Assembly: GCA_947173955.1 (NCBI GenBank)
Contig: CAMWHE010000014.1
Span: forward strand, 1 to 44,833
Direction: 5' to 3'
DNA: 44,833 nt
From: an uncultured Bacteroidales bacterium
GTDB taxonomy: Bacteria; Bacteroidota; Bacteroidia; Bacteroidales; Muribaculaceae
In this document: positions 16,572-25,263 of the stretch, in pieces
Numbering within the stretch: position 1 is the stretch's first letter
Layout: every line of letters begins with the position of its first letter
Notes under the pieces: model-generated
Databases searched by the model: none
What the model saw: the letters and a program-made list of their open reading frames with translations, nothing else
Told to the model about the DNA's origin: nothing
Position numbers and translations under genes: made by a program

Positions 16572-18143
16572 ATGAATAAATACATTCTGTTGTTTTCCTG
16601 CGTTTTAGCCTTTTTTGCGGCTGTCGCCGAAAATGTCGTGCTTAAGTCGCCTGGTTATTTAGAGAATCGGATAAGGGATGATTACGAACTGTTTCCTGAC
16701 AGTCTTGTGTTCCCACGGGACGCGGAGGCAATCGATATTCCCGATATAGGGATGCTTGGCAGGTTTTCTGATTACGGATTCACAAATCTGAAAAAGGTGA
16801 CTTTCGGCAATGTAGACTATCTGCCCGGAGGCCTGTTCTGGAATGATAGCACCATAGAAGAAATCGAATTCAATGGGTTGGTAGGGCATTTTGACTGTTC
16901 TCTGGCATTAAACTGTCCGAATCTTCGCAAGATAGTATTCCATGGTCCCGTATCAAGCACCGGCGGCCCGAGTTTCGTATATAACTGTCCTCAGCTTGAC
17001 AGCGTGATTTTTGAGAGTACGGTGGTCAATTTCGGATTGGGAATGTTTCCTGATCAGTTATGCCCTGAATTCAAGAACTACACCAATCGCGGAGCCTTCC
17101 TTGAGGTCTATGATGACAGTATTACCCCGAAAGCAACAATAGAAGAACTGAAGAATAATCCCAAGCGGATTTCTGAGTTGGAGCGGCTTGTCGCATGGCA
17201 GGCGGAAGTCCTGACGGCAAAAGATTCCAAATGGATGCGTGCCTGCGAGTATCAGAGTGCAAGGATCCTGCTTCCGGTACTCGAGGAATTAGGCAGTGAA
17301 AAGGCTTCGGTGCTGAAAAGTGCGATGGAGTATGCATGGAGTCTTGGCGATGATGTAAAAAATAATCTTGAGATTCTGAAAGCGTCTCCGGAATATAAGC
17401 CGGATAATGTTAAACCGGTATTCACTTATGCCCAGCCTTCCGACTCTCTGCTGCGTCTTTCGCGCGAGCGGTTTAATCTTGACAGCATTGCGGGCAGCGG
17501 CGACGATATAAGCCGTATCAAGAATCTGCTGTACTGGGTTCATGACAATATCGAGCATAACGGCAGTAACGGTTTGGCACCCGGTCCGTGGAATCTACGT
17601 AATACCTACGACAGCTCAAAACGCGACAGTTGCGGCTACAACTGCCGCGCACTGGCTATCTGTCTTACCGAGGCTCTGCTTGCCGAAGGGATTCCTGCGC
17701 GATATATCACCTGTCAATCAAAGAAGTGGAGCACGGACAATGATTGCCATGTGATATGTGTGGCATGGAGCAAATCTCTTGGCAAATGGATATGGGTAGA
17801 CCCGACATTCGCCGCTTATGTCATGGACGAAAACGGACAGCTGCTCCACCCGGGTGAGGTGCGTTACCGTCTGCAGAATGACCTGCCACTTTTTATCAAT
17901 GAGGATGCCAACTGGAACCATCGCTCCAAGCAGGATAAGGAGTATTATCTCGATGAATATATGGCTAAAAACCTGTATATAATGTCGGCAAATACTCTAA
18001 ATCAGGCTGAGCCGGAGGGAGAGACATCGCATCCTAAGGGTAAATTCATAGCTCTCGTACCGCTGGACAGCGATTTCACTAATGCACATATCATCACGAC
18101 GGATGAGGATTGTTTCTGGCAAGCACCTGAGCAAAACGACTGA
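16572..18143 (+). CDS. Secreted transglutaminase-like protein with LRR_5-type N-terminus
   Basis: The 523-residue protein has a signal peptide (about 1-19) and a BspA-like LRR_5 region (about 45-160; 'LKKVTFGN', 'IEEIEFNG', 'LRKIVFHG', 'LDSVIFES'). A helical segment comes next, then a transglutaminase/cysteine-protease core. The likely triad is Cys358 (G-Y-N-C-R-A), His393 (D-C-H-V-I-C-V-A-W) and Asp410 (W-V-D-P-T-F). It probably acts on peptides or proteins outside the cytoplasm; the substrate is unknown. It ends 3 bp from the convergent ABC transporter gene. Confidence 0.82.
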   Translation: MNKYILLFSCVLAFFAAVAENVVLKSPGYLENRIRDDYELFPDSLVFPRDAEAIDIPDIGMLGRFSDYGFTNLKKVTFGNVDYLPGGLFWNDSTIEEIEFNGLVGHFDCSLALNCPNLRKIVFHGPVSSTGGPSFVYNCPQLDSVIFESTVVNFGLGMFPDQLCPEFKNYTNRGAFLEVYDDSITPKATIEELKNNPKRISELERLVAWQAEVLTAKDSKWMRACEYQSARILLPVLEELGSEKASVLKSAMEYAWSLGDDVKNNLEILKASPEYKPDNVKPVFTYAQPSDSLLRLSRERFNLDSIAGSGDDISRIKNLLYWVHDNIEHNGSNGLAPGPWNLRNTYDSSKRDSCGYNCRALAICLTEALLAEGIPARYITCQSKKWSTDNDCHVICVAWSKSLGKWIWVDPTFAAYVMDENGQLLHPGEVRYRLQNDLPLFINEDANWNHRSKQDKEYYLDEYMAKNLYIMSANTLNQAEPEGETSHPKGKFIALVPLDSDFTNAHIITTDEDCFWQAPEQND

Positions 18144-18146
18144 CGC

Positions 18147-19976
18147 TCAGAATTTTTGCATGTCGACGAGGCGTTTGTAGTAGCCGTTGAGAGCCATAAG
18201 CTCGTCGTGGGTGCCCCGCTCTACGATGCGTCCTTCGTGGAGCACGCAGATGAGGTCGGCGTTTTTGATTGTCGACAGACGGTGAGCGATGACGAGGGTG
18301 GTGCGGTCTTTCATCAGCCGTTCGAGAGCTTCCTGCACAGACTTCTCGCTCTCGGAGTCGAGTGCTGAGGTCGCTTCGTCAAGGATCAGTACAGGCGGAT
18401 TCTTCAGGATGGCGCGGGCTATGGATATGCGCTGGCGCTGTCCGCCCGACAGGCGGCAGCCGCGGTCGCCCACATTGGTATCGTAGCCGTCGGGGGTTTC
18501 CATGATGAAGTCATGGGCATTGGCTATGCGAGCGGCCTGAATCACCTCGTCTTTGGTGGCGTTTTCTACGCCGAAGGTTATGTTGTTGTAGAAGGAATCG
18601 TTGAAAAGGATAGCTTCCTGATTGACATTGCCCATCAACGAGCGCAGGTCGTGGACATTGAGCGAGCGCAGGTCGTGGCCGTCGATGGTGATATGACCGC
18701 CGGTTACGTCATAGAAGCGGGGAATCAGGTCGGCCATAGTGGATTTGCCTGAGCCCGACTGACCTACGAGGGCGACGGTAGAGCCTGCGGGAATATCGAG
18801 GTTGATATCGGTCAGGACGGGATGTTCACCGTCGTAGGTGAAGTTGACATCATGATATGATATGTCGCCTTTGAGGTGTGATATTGATTCCGGTTTCTCC
18901 GGGTCTTTGATCGGATTGTCGGCGTCGAGTATCTTGTCGATGCGTTCCATCGAGGCCATACCGCGCTGGATGGCATAAGCCGCGCGGGAGAATTCCTTGG
19001 CCGGATTGATGATGTTGTAGAAGATTACCATGTAGTAGATGAACATGGCCGCATCCATTGATGAGTGGCCGCCGAGAATCAGCGTGCCGCCGAACCACAG
19101 GACTATTGCAATCGTTATCGTACCGAGAAACTCGCTCATCGGGTGGGCGAGAGCCTGCCGGCGCGCTACACCTTTGGAAATGGTGTAGAAACGCTCGTTT
19201 TCGCGTGCGAACCGCTCTTTGACTTTGGGCTCGGCGTTGAATGCCTTGATGATGCGCAGGCCGCCGAGGGTCTCTTCGATATTGCTCATTATGACGCCCC
19301 ACTGATTCTGCCCTTCGAGCGAAGCGCTCTTAAGCTTTTTGCCGATCTTGCCCATGATGTATCCGGCTACGGGGAGCAGGATGAAGACGAATAGCGTCAT
19401 CTGCCAGCTGATGGCGAGCATCATGCCTAGGCAGACAAGGATCATGACGGGATTCTTGAAGAACATATCGAGCGACGACATGATCGAATTTTCGATCTCG
19501 GCTACGTCGCCGCTCATTCGTGCGATGACATCGCCCTTGCGTTCGGATGTGAAAAAGCCGATAGGAAGATGCACTATCTTGCGGTACATCGTGTTGCGGA
19601 TGTCGCGTACAATGCCCATGCGCATCGGAATGATGACGTAGGACGCGAGATAAGTGGCCGCCACTTTCAGGAATGTCATGAATATCAGCACTACTGCAAG
19701 GAGTGCCAGCGTGCCTGAGGCTCCGAATTTAGTGATGGCCTCCTGTGTGTAGTAGTAAAAGTTGTTGATTACTACATCCTGTATCGACCCCTCGCCGAAG
19801 TGCATGAATGAATAGACATTCGTGTCAAGCTGAAAGAGCATTTTCAGAATCGGGATGATTACGGCAAATGAGAAAAGAGTCAGCACGGCAGCCAGCACGT
19901 TGAACAGGATGTTGAGTGCCAGATACTTTTTGTAAGGAGGCAAAAATCTCTTGATGATCTTCCAGATTCCCTTCAT
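18147..19976 (-). CDS. ABC transporter, fused permease/ATPase (MsbA-like exporter)
   Basis: This is a 609-residue half-transporter. The N-terminal half has six predicted membrane helices (about 20-325). The ATPase has Walker A G-Q-S-G-S-G-K-S-T (405-413), signature L-S-G-G-Q (509-513), Walker B V-L-I-L-D-E (529-534) and switch His565. A homodimer would export lipid or another hydrophobic substrate across the inner membrane. MsbA-type lipid A flipping is possible, but the substrate cannot be read from sequence. It follows the gamma subunit of the oxidoreductase by 26 nt and may be read through from that operon. Confidence 0.88.
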   Translation of the reverse strand: MKGIWKIIKRFLPPYKKYLALNILFNVLAAVLTLFSFAVIIPILKMLFQLDTNVYSFMHFGEGSIQDVVINNFYYYTQEAITKFGASGTLALLAVVLIFMTFLKVAATYLASYVIIPMRMGIVRDIRNTMYRKIVHLPIGFFTSERKGDVIARMSGDVAEIENSIMSSLDMFFKNPVMILVCLGMMLAISWQMTLFVFILLPVAGYIMGKIGKKLKSASLEGQNQWGVIMSNIEETLGGLRIIKAFNAEPKVKERFARENERFYTISKGVARRQALAHPMSEFLGTITIAIVLWFGGTLILGGHSSMDAAMFIYYMVIFYNIINPAKEFSRAAYAIQRGMASMERIDKILDADNPIKDPEKPESISHLKGDISYHDVNFTYDGEHPVLTDINLDIPAGSTVALVGQSGSGKSTMADLIPRFYDVTGGHITIDGHDLRSLNVHDLRSLMGNVNQEAILFNDSFYNNITFGVENATKDEVIQAARIANAHDFIMETPDGYDTNVGDRGCRLSGGQRQRISIARAILKNPPVLILDEATSALDSESEKSVQEALERLMKDRTTLVIAHRLSTIKNADLICVLHEGRIVERGTHDELMALNGYYKRLVDMQKF

Positions 19977-20002
19977 ATATCTTTCGGTTGGGGCGGGGTG
20001 TG

Positions 20003-20542
20003 TTACTTTCGGGCGAGCTCCTGTCCGCGGCGTAGTGCGGCCTCGTTGGCGGGGATCAGGTGGTGATGACGTTCGGGGAGCGCTTTTTTCAGTCCGCGCA
20101 GGACAGCGTCGAGGCCTACCATCTTGCGGGACTCGATGAGTGCGCCGAGCAGTATCATGTTGTAGCCCTTTGGATTGCCCATCTCGATTGTAGCGGTCAT
20201 GGCGTCGATCTCGAGGATGGTGATGTCGGTGCGTGTCGGCTTGTGGTGTATGCCCGAGGGGTCATAGATCAGCAGTCCGCCCGGCTTGACGTGCGATTCA
20301 AATTTGTCGAGGCTCTGCTGATTGAGTATGACTGCGATGTCGTAGGTGTCGAGTACGGGCGAGCTGATGCGTGAGTCGCTGAGGATAACGGTCACATTGG
20401 CTGTACCGCCTCGCTGTTCCGGGCCGTAGGATGGCATCCAGGTCACTTCCAGATTGTCCATAAGCGCGGCGTAGGCCAGGATCTTGCCCATGGAGAGGAC
20501 TCCCTGTCCGCCGAAACCGGCTATGATTATTTCGTGGGTCAT
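20003..20542 (-). CDS. 2-oxoacid:ferredoxin oxidoreductase, gamma subunit
   Basis: The 179-residue catalytic gamma domain starts 'MTHEIIIAGFGGQGVLSMGKILA' and contains 'PSYGPEQRGG' and 'NPKGYNMILLGAL', all typical of KorC/PorG. With the beta, alpha and ferredoxin subunits encoded just upstream it forms the four-subunit enzyme. The enzyme oxidatively decarboxylates a 2-oxoacid to its acyl-CoA and reduces ferredoxin, or runs in reverse. Substrate choice (2-oxoglutarate versus branched-chain 2-oxoacids) is not certain from sequence. Confidence 0.9.
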   Translation of the reverse strand: MTHEIIIAGFGGQGVLSMGKILAYAALMDNLEVTWMPSYGPEQRGGTANVTVILSDSRISSPVLDTYDIAVILNQQSLDKFESHVKPGGLLIYDPSGIHHKPTRTDITILEIDAMTATIEMGNPKGYNMILLGALIESRKMVGLDAVLRGLKKALPERHHHLIPANEAALRRGQELARK

Positions 20543-20578
20543 TGCTTTCTTATAGAGAGGATGATGGAATTGTATTTA

Positions 20579-21343
20579 TCAGAGGGTGTCCTTGAGGTCG
20601 CCGGGAGGATAGGCCTCAAACATATGCTGAGCCATCCAGTCGTTGGCTTTCGCAGGTGTCATCTTCCAGCCGGAGCTGCAGGTGCCTACGACTTCGATTA
20701 CGGCTGTGCCTTTTGCTGCCATAGAGCCTTCGAAAGCCTTGCGGATCGCAGCCTTGCACTTGCGTGCGGCGGCGGCAGTGTGCACTGATTGGCGGCTGAC
20801 AAAGCAGGTGCCGGGAAGCTGTGCGAGAAGCGGCGTGATATTGAGCGGATAGCCGTTGAGGTCGGCGCGGCGTCCGTAGGGGGTAGTGGCGGTCTTCATG
20901 CCCTCGAGGGTAGTGGGTGCCATCTGGCCGCCTGTCATGCCGTAGATGCCGTTGTTGATGAATATGATGACGATGTTTTCGCCTCGGTTGGCCGCGTGGA
21001 TGGTCTCGGCTGTGCCGATGGCGGCGAGGTCGCCGTCACCCTGATAAGTGAATACGGCGCAGCCGGGGTTGAGGCGTTTGGCCGCGGTGGCTACGGCAGG
21101 AGCACGTCCGTGGGCGGCTTCAATCCAGTCTATGTCTATATAGTTGTAGGCAAACACGGCACATCCTACCGGTGCTACGCCGATGGCATCGTTTTCAAGT
21201 CCCATCTCATCGAGTACTTCGCAGACGAGCTTGTGGACGACACCATGGCTGCATCCCGGGCAGTAGTGCATCGTGCGGTCGTCAAGCAACCTCGGCCGGG
21301 AGTAGACTTTGGTGCCTTGTGATTTTATATCTTCGTGATTCAT
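20579..21343 (-). CDS. 2-oxoacid:ferredoxin oxidoreductase, beta (TPP-binding) subunit
   Basis: The 254-residue subunit carries the thiamine-diphosphate site: 'YQGDGDLAAIG' followed by 'INNGIYGMTGGQ', the G-D-G-x-(about 25)-N-N motif. N-terminal 'YCPGCSHG' and 'PVGCAVF' are typical of KorB/VorA beta subunits. It lies 36 nt upstream of the gamma gene on the same strand. Confidence 0.92.
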   Translation of the reverse strand: MNHEDIKSQGTKVYSRPRLLDDRTMHYCPGCSHGVVHKLVCEVLDEMGLENDAIGVAPVGCAVFAYNYIDIDWIEAAHGRAPAVATAAKRLNPGCAVFTYQGDGDLAAIGTAETIHAANRGENIVIIFINNGIYGMTGGQMAPTTLEGMKTATTPYGRRADLNGYPLNITPLLAQLPGTCFVSRQSVHTAAAARKCKAAIRKAFEGSMAAKGTAVIEVVGTCSSGWKMTPAKANDWMAQHMFEAYPPGDLKDTL

Positions 21344-21370
21344 ACTGAGTGAACTGGCGGTGTTGATAGA

Positions 21371-22456
21371 TTATTTGTTGATGAAATCGCGCTTGAAGGC
21401 TTCAAGGATTTCACCCGGATTGGGGACAATGCCTCCCATGCGACCGAAGTGGCGGACAGGTTTGTCACGCTCAACTGCGAGACGCACATCCTCGATCATC
21501 TGGCCGGCATTAAGCTCTACGACCTGAATGCCTTTGACTTTGGCTCCGAGTCCGGCTATGGCCTCATAGGGGAACGGCCAGAGGGTAATTGGGCGTATCA
21601 GGCCGATACGTATTCCTTCGGCGCGAGCCATCTCGATGCTCTTCAGGCAGATGCGGGCCACAGATCCGAAGGCTACTATCAGGTAGTCGGCGTCCTCGGT
21701 ATAATAGGTCTCATAGCGCACTTCGTTGCGCTCTATCTCGGCGTAAGTACGCTGGAATCGCTCATTGTTTTTTTCCATAAGAGCCGAGTCAAGCTCAAGA
21801 GAGGTGACTACATTACGATTGCCGCGGCTCCCCTTGCCGGTAGCTGCCCATGGGCATTGTTCGGCTATCTGTTCGGGCGTGCGGCGCTGACGCTGCGGAG
21901 GGAGGACTACTTTCTCCATCATCTGGCCTACCACGCCGTCTGCCAGTATCATTGCCGGAGTGCGGTATTTGAATGCGAGGTCAAAGCCGAGAGCTACAAA
22001 GTCAGCCATTTCCTGTACGGTCGACGGAGCCAGCACTATCAGATGATAGTCGCCGTGACCGCCCCCCTTTGTGGCCTGGAAATAGTCGCTCTGCGAGGGG
22101 TGGATGGTACCCAGACCCGGGCCTCCGCGCATGACATTGACGATGAGCGCCGGCAGCTCGGCGGCCGCGATATATGAGATACCCTCCTGCATCAGGCTGA
22201 CACCTGGACTCGAGGATGATGTCATGACAGCCTTGCCGGTGGCGGCGCCGCCGTATACCATGTTGATCGACGCTACTTCGCTCTCAGCCTGCAGGACTAC
22301 CATGCCGGTAGTCTCCCAGGGCATCAGCGCTTCAAGCGTCTCAAGTATTTCTGATTGAGGTGTGATAGGGTAGCCGAAATAGCCGTCAGCTCCGTAGCGG
22401 ATGGCTGCGTGGGCTATTGCCTCGTTGCCCTTCATTAACCTTACCTCTTCGTTCAT
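21371..22456 (-). CDS. vorB: 2-oxoacid:ferredoxin oxidoreductase, alpha subunit (VorB/KorA type)
   Basis: The 361-residue subunit has 'GADGYFGYPITPQSE' near the N-terminus, 'QAESEVASINMVYGGAATGKAVMTSSSSPGVSLM', and a C-terminal transketolase-like domain ('IRPITLWPFP', 'VVELNAGQM'). This short form without the fused gamma domain is the one annotated in Bacteroidota as VorB (3-methyl-2-oxobutanoate dehydrogenase). 2-Oxoglutarate remains an alternative substrate. It sits between the ferredoxin and beta genes. Confidence 0.92.
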   Translation of the reverse strand: MNEEVRLMKGNEAIAHAAIRYGADGYFGYPITPQSEILETLEALMPWETTGMVVLQAESEVASINMVYGGAATGKAVMTSSSSPGVSLMQEGISYIAAAELPALIVNVMRGGPGLGTIHPSQSDYFQATKGGGHGDYHLIVLAPSTVQEMADFVALGFDLAFKYRTPAMILADGVVGQMMEKVVLPPQRQRRTPEQIAEQCPWAATGKGSRGNRNVVTSLELDSALMEKNNERFQRTYAEIERNEVRYETYYTEDADYLIVAFGSVARICLKSIEMARAEGIRIGLIRPITLWPFPYEAIAGLGAKVKGIQVVELNAGQMIEDVRLAVERDKPVRHFGRMGGIVPNPGEILEAFKRDFINK

Positions 22457-22519
22457 TAATTCGTAGTGTGTGAAGTGATATATATTGAGTTGTTGTTTCT
22501 GTTCTCAGTGCGCTTCGGA

Positions 22520-22750
22520 TTATTTTTCGACAAAGCGGTAGACTTCGATACATCCGTCCGGACATACTGTCGCACAGGCGGCACATCCTACGCAAGCATC
22601 GGTGTTTTTGATCAAAGCGAAGTGGTAACCGCGGTCATTGACTTCTTTATCAGCAAGTGCCAGCACATCAAACGGACAGGCGATAACGCACAGATCGCAC
22701 CCCTTGCAGCGTTCGGCCTCAATTTCTACGGTTCCGATTACCTTAGCCAT
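22520..22750 (-). CDS. Ferredoxin-like delta subunit, 2x[4Fe-4S]
   Basis: The 76-residue protein has two cysteine clusters, C-K-G-C-D-L-C-V-I-A-C-P and C-V-G-C-A-A-C-A-T-V-C-P, each fitting C-x2-C-x2-C-x3-C-P. It is the electron-transfer subunit (KorD type) and the first gene of the operon ferredoxin-alpha-beta-gamma. Confidence 0.92.
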   Translation of the reverse strand: MAKVIGTVEIEAERCKGCDLCVIACPFDVLALADKEVNDRGYHFALIKNTDACVGCAACATVCPDGCIEVYRFVEK

Positions 22751-22822
22751 ATTCAGGTGATTATTATAGATTTAGTTTTTATTAAGGACGACGCTATATG
22801 TCATGTCGTCCCCTTTCAAATG

Positions 22823-22830
22823 CAAATATA
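22823..22830 (-). promoter_or_regulatory. -7 box of the oxidoreductase operon
   Basis: TATATTTG reads on the minus strand and implies a leader of about 70 nt before the ferredoxin ATG. The -33 region (around 22851) has no clear TTTG. The rest of 22751-22981 shows no gene. Confidence 0.45.
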
Positions 22831-22981
22831 CAAAAAATGCGATAAGTCCGTCTTATTTTAACACTATCTAACCAATAGCACATAAACCTGTCGTTTGTGC
22901 AACTTCGTGCCGCCAGACAACTTATTTTCTTCTGATTTGTTATCAAGGTAGAAATAATCTTACATTAATTATTAATCAGTT

Positions 22982-23983
22982 ATGAATTATCTTACTAATG
23001 ACAAGCTGCTGATCGTCGGAGCTGCAGGCATGATCGGCTCCAACATGGCACAGACCGCCCTGATGATGGGCCTTACTCCGAATATCTGCCTCTATGATCC
23101 TTACGGACCGGCGCTCGAGGGCGTGGCAGAGGAGCTTGCGCACTGTGGTTTCCAGGGAGCGAATATCAGATTTACAAGCGATGTGGCAGAGGCCTTCAGC
23201 GGGGCGAAATATATCGTCTCATCGGGTGGTGCGGCGCGTAAGGCCGGAATGACCCGCGAAGATCTCCTCAAAGGCAATGCGCAGATAGCCGAGGATTTCG
23301 GTAAAAATATCAGAAAGTATTGCCCTGATGTGAAGCATGTTGTCGTGATATTCAATCCTGCCGATATCACAGGTCTTATCACACTGATTTATTCCGGTCT
23401 GAAGCCCTCTCAGGTTTCGACTCTCGCCGCTCTCGACAGCACGCGCCTGCAGCATGAGCTGGCAAAATACTTCAACGTACCTTCCGACGAGGTCGTCAAC
23501 TGCCGTACCTATGGCGGTCACGGCGAACAGATGGCTGTCTTCGCCTCTACCACGCGTGTGGCCGGCGAGCCTCTTTCTCAGATTGTCGGTACGGAGCGTT
23601 TCCCCGATGCCGAGTGGCAGAAGATGAAGGAACGCGTGATTCAGGGTGGCAAGCGTATCATTGACCTCCGCGGCCGCTCGTCATTCCAGAGTCCAGCCTA
23701 TCTCTCGATCGAGATGATAGCGGCGGCGATGGGTGGCACTCCTTTCCGCTGGCCTGTGGGAACTTATGTAAACAACGACCGCTTCAGCCACATCATGATG
23801 GCTATGGAGACCACAGTCACAGCCGACGGTGTCAAGCAGGTGCCCGTCAAAGGTACTCCTGCCGAGGAAGCCGACCTTGAAAAGAGCTATCAGCATCTCT
23901 GCGAGCTCCGCGACGAGGTGATAGCTCTCGGCGTATTGCCTCCCATCGACAAGTGGCACGATATTAATCCTAATATTGATTGA
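22982..23983 (+). CDS. mdh: Malate dehydrogenase
   Basis: The 333-residue NAD-dependent enzyme interconverts malate and oxaloacetate, in the reductive branch to fumarate and succinate in Bacteroidales. The Rossmann fold starts 'LLIVGAAGMIGSNMAQTAL'. The active-site His is in 'CRTYGGHGEQM', the substrate loop in 'GGAARKAGMTREDLL', and 'NPADI' is the usual N-P-x-D motif. It is divergent from the oxidoreductase operon. No obvious promoter box was found in the 230-bp gap. Confidence 0.93.
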   Translation: MNYLTNDKLLIVGAAGMIGSNMAQTALMMGLTPNICLYDPYGPALEGVAEELAHCGFQGANIRFTSDVAEAFSGAKYIVSSGGAARKAGMTREDLLKGNAQIAEDFGKNIRKYCPDVKHVVVIFNPADITGLITLIYSGLKPSQVSTLAALDSTRLQHELAKYFNVPSDEVVNCRTYGGHGEQMAVFASTTRVAGEPLSQIVGTERFPDAEWQKMKERVIQGGKRIIDLRGRSSFQSPAYLSIEMIAAAMGGTPFRWPVGTYVNNDRFSHIMMAMETTVTADGVKQVPVKGTPAEEADLEKSYQHLCELRDEVIALGVLPPIDKWHDINPNID

Positions 23984-23984
23984 T

Positions 23985-24146
23985 ATGGACAAGGCGAAAG
24001 TTACACGCGTCGACGATGAGATAATCATCGACAGCGAAGATGTAGAGCGTGCACAGCGTCTGGCCGAGAAGCGCCATGGTCACGAGACAGAGACGACAAT
24101 CCACATCAGCTCTGACGAGACCCTTACGTTGCCGCCTGAAAAGTGA
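23985..24146 (+). CDS. Small hypothetical protein downstream of mdh
   Basis: An ATG one base after the mdh stop opens 53 codons ending TGA at 24144-24146. The product begins MDKAKVTRVDDEIIID and is strongly acidic, with a helical 'SEDVERAQRLAEK' and a Thr-rich tail. Third codon positions are GC-rich, as in neighbouring genes, and the tight spacing suggests translational coupling to mdh. No family recognised. It is convergent with the DUF4831 gene, 15 bp away. Confidence 0.5.
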   Translation: MDKAKVTRVDDEIIIDSEDVERAQRLAEKRHGHETETTIHISSDETLTLPPEK

Positions 24147-24161
24147 TGAGGCTGTGAATTA

Positions 24162-25256
24162 TCAGTGAACCGTCCCTAATTCCACTATTGCTCCGGTCGC
24201 AGGATTAAACACTGCATAGGCCGGGGCTTTTTTGTCGGTAAACGTGTTGGGCTTAAGTCCGTTGACAACGCCGAACTGAGCCATCTGGGTATCGAGCGAG
24301 GCAAGCGTACCGTTCATGTCGCTGACCTTGACGGTGACTTTGGCCGGCAGGCAATAGGCGAATCCGTCCTTCGGAAATTCCACGATCTCGCCTTTTGCAT
24401 TGCGCGGTAGCTCGGGACGCTCCGTTATCGTGAATGTCAGATAGATCGGATTGCCGGTCAGGTCGTCAGCGTCGACAAGACCTTTGACGGGTGATACGCG
24501 GGCCACTACGCGGCGCGCTCCCGTGTCTTCGCTCTTCGGATGGACAGTGACAGTCGTGACGTCGGTCCAAGTCTTGACTGTGCCTACAAACATGGCCATC
24601 AGCGCGGCTTCCTGTTCATTGATAGTCGAGAGTGCGAGTTCCATTGATTTGCCGTCCGGCGGCATCTGGTCAGCCTGACCCGTGATGAGGTCGTTGCGGC
24701 TTTGACGTAGCTCGAAGATGCGTGCGGCAGCCAGTTCGGCGCGTTTGGCCGTCGACTGGCTCTGCATTATCTCCTCGTTGAGGGCCTGACGGGCTGCCGG
24801 AGTCTCGAGTGGCGTGGGCTGCGCGGCGCGTGCGGCGGGGATATCGTTCTCGGCCGGCTCGTAAAGCTTGTCGGTGTTTATTGACAGGGGTATTCCGTTG
24901 TCATTCAGAAGCATGAAAGGAGCGTAGCCCGGTTTGAATGTGACAGTGTATCGCTCCTGCGGGTTGACCACTCCGCGTGTGTTGATGACGACATCAGTCA
25001 CTTCGACACTGGTCGAGGGCTCGGCTATCGGGTCGTTGACGCTGAAGTAGCGGCGGGCGTATTTATAGAATTCTCCCGGAGTCCTGACCGTCGTAGTCGT
25101 CTCTATGGTGATGTCGAGAGCCGTAGATGGCAGGGTATATGGTATGCCGTAATCGCCACTCTTGGTCGCGGTGTATTTCTGCACGGTCTGAGCGTCGGCA
25201 GTCGCCGTGCCGCCGAGGATGGCGAGCGAGGCTACGATGAGTGAGAGTCTTTTCAT
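24162..25256 (-). CDS. DUF4831 family secreted protein
   Basis: The 364-residue protein has a signal peptide (MKRLSLIVASLAILGGTATADAQ) and no further membrane segment. 'KSGDYGIPYTLPSTALDITIE' and 'FYKYARRYF' are characteristic of DUF4831. It is probably periplasmic, and its function is unknown. It follows the nnr gene by 7 bp and is probably co-transcribed with it. Confidence 0.85.
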   Translation of the reverse strand: MKRLSLIVASLAILGGTATADAQTVQKYTATKSGDYGIPYTLPSTALDITIETTTTVRTPGEFYKYARRYFSVNDPIAEPSTSVEVTDVVINTRGVVNPQERYTVTFKPGYAPFMLLNDNGIPLSINTDKLYEPAENDIPAARAAQPTPLETPAARQALNEEIMQSQSTAKRAELAAARIFELRQSRNDLITGQADQMPPDGKSMELALSTINEQEAALMAMFVGTVKTWTDVTTVTVHPKSEDTGARRVVARVSPVKGLVDADDLTGNPIYLTFTITERPELPRNAKGEIVEFPKDGFAYCLPAKVTVKVSDMNGTLASLDTQMAQFGVVNGLKPNTFTDKKAPAYAVFNPATGAIVELGTVH

Positions 25257-25263
25257 GTCTGGA

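Noticed and set aside
21449-22177. Open frame of 242 codons antisense to the alpha subunit gene
   Set aside because: It is a shadow of a conserved gene on the other strand.
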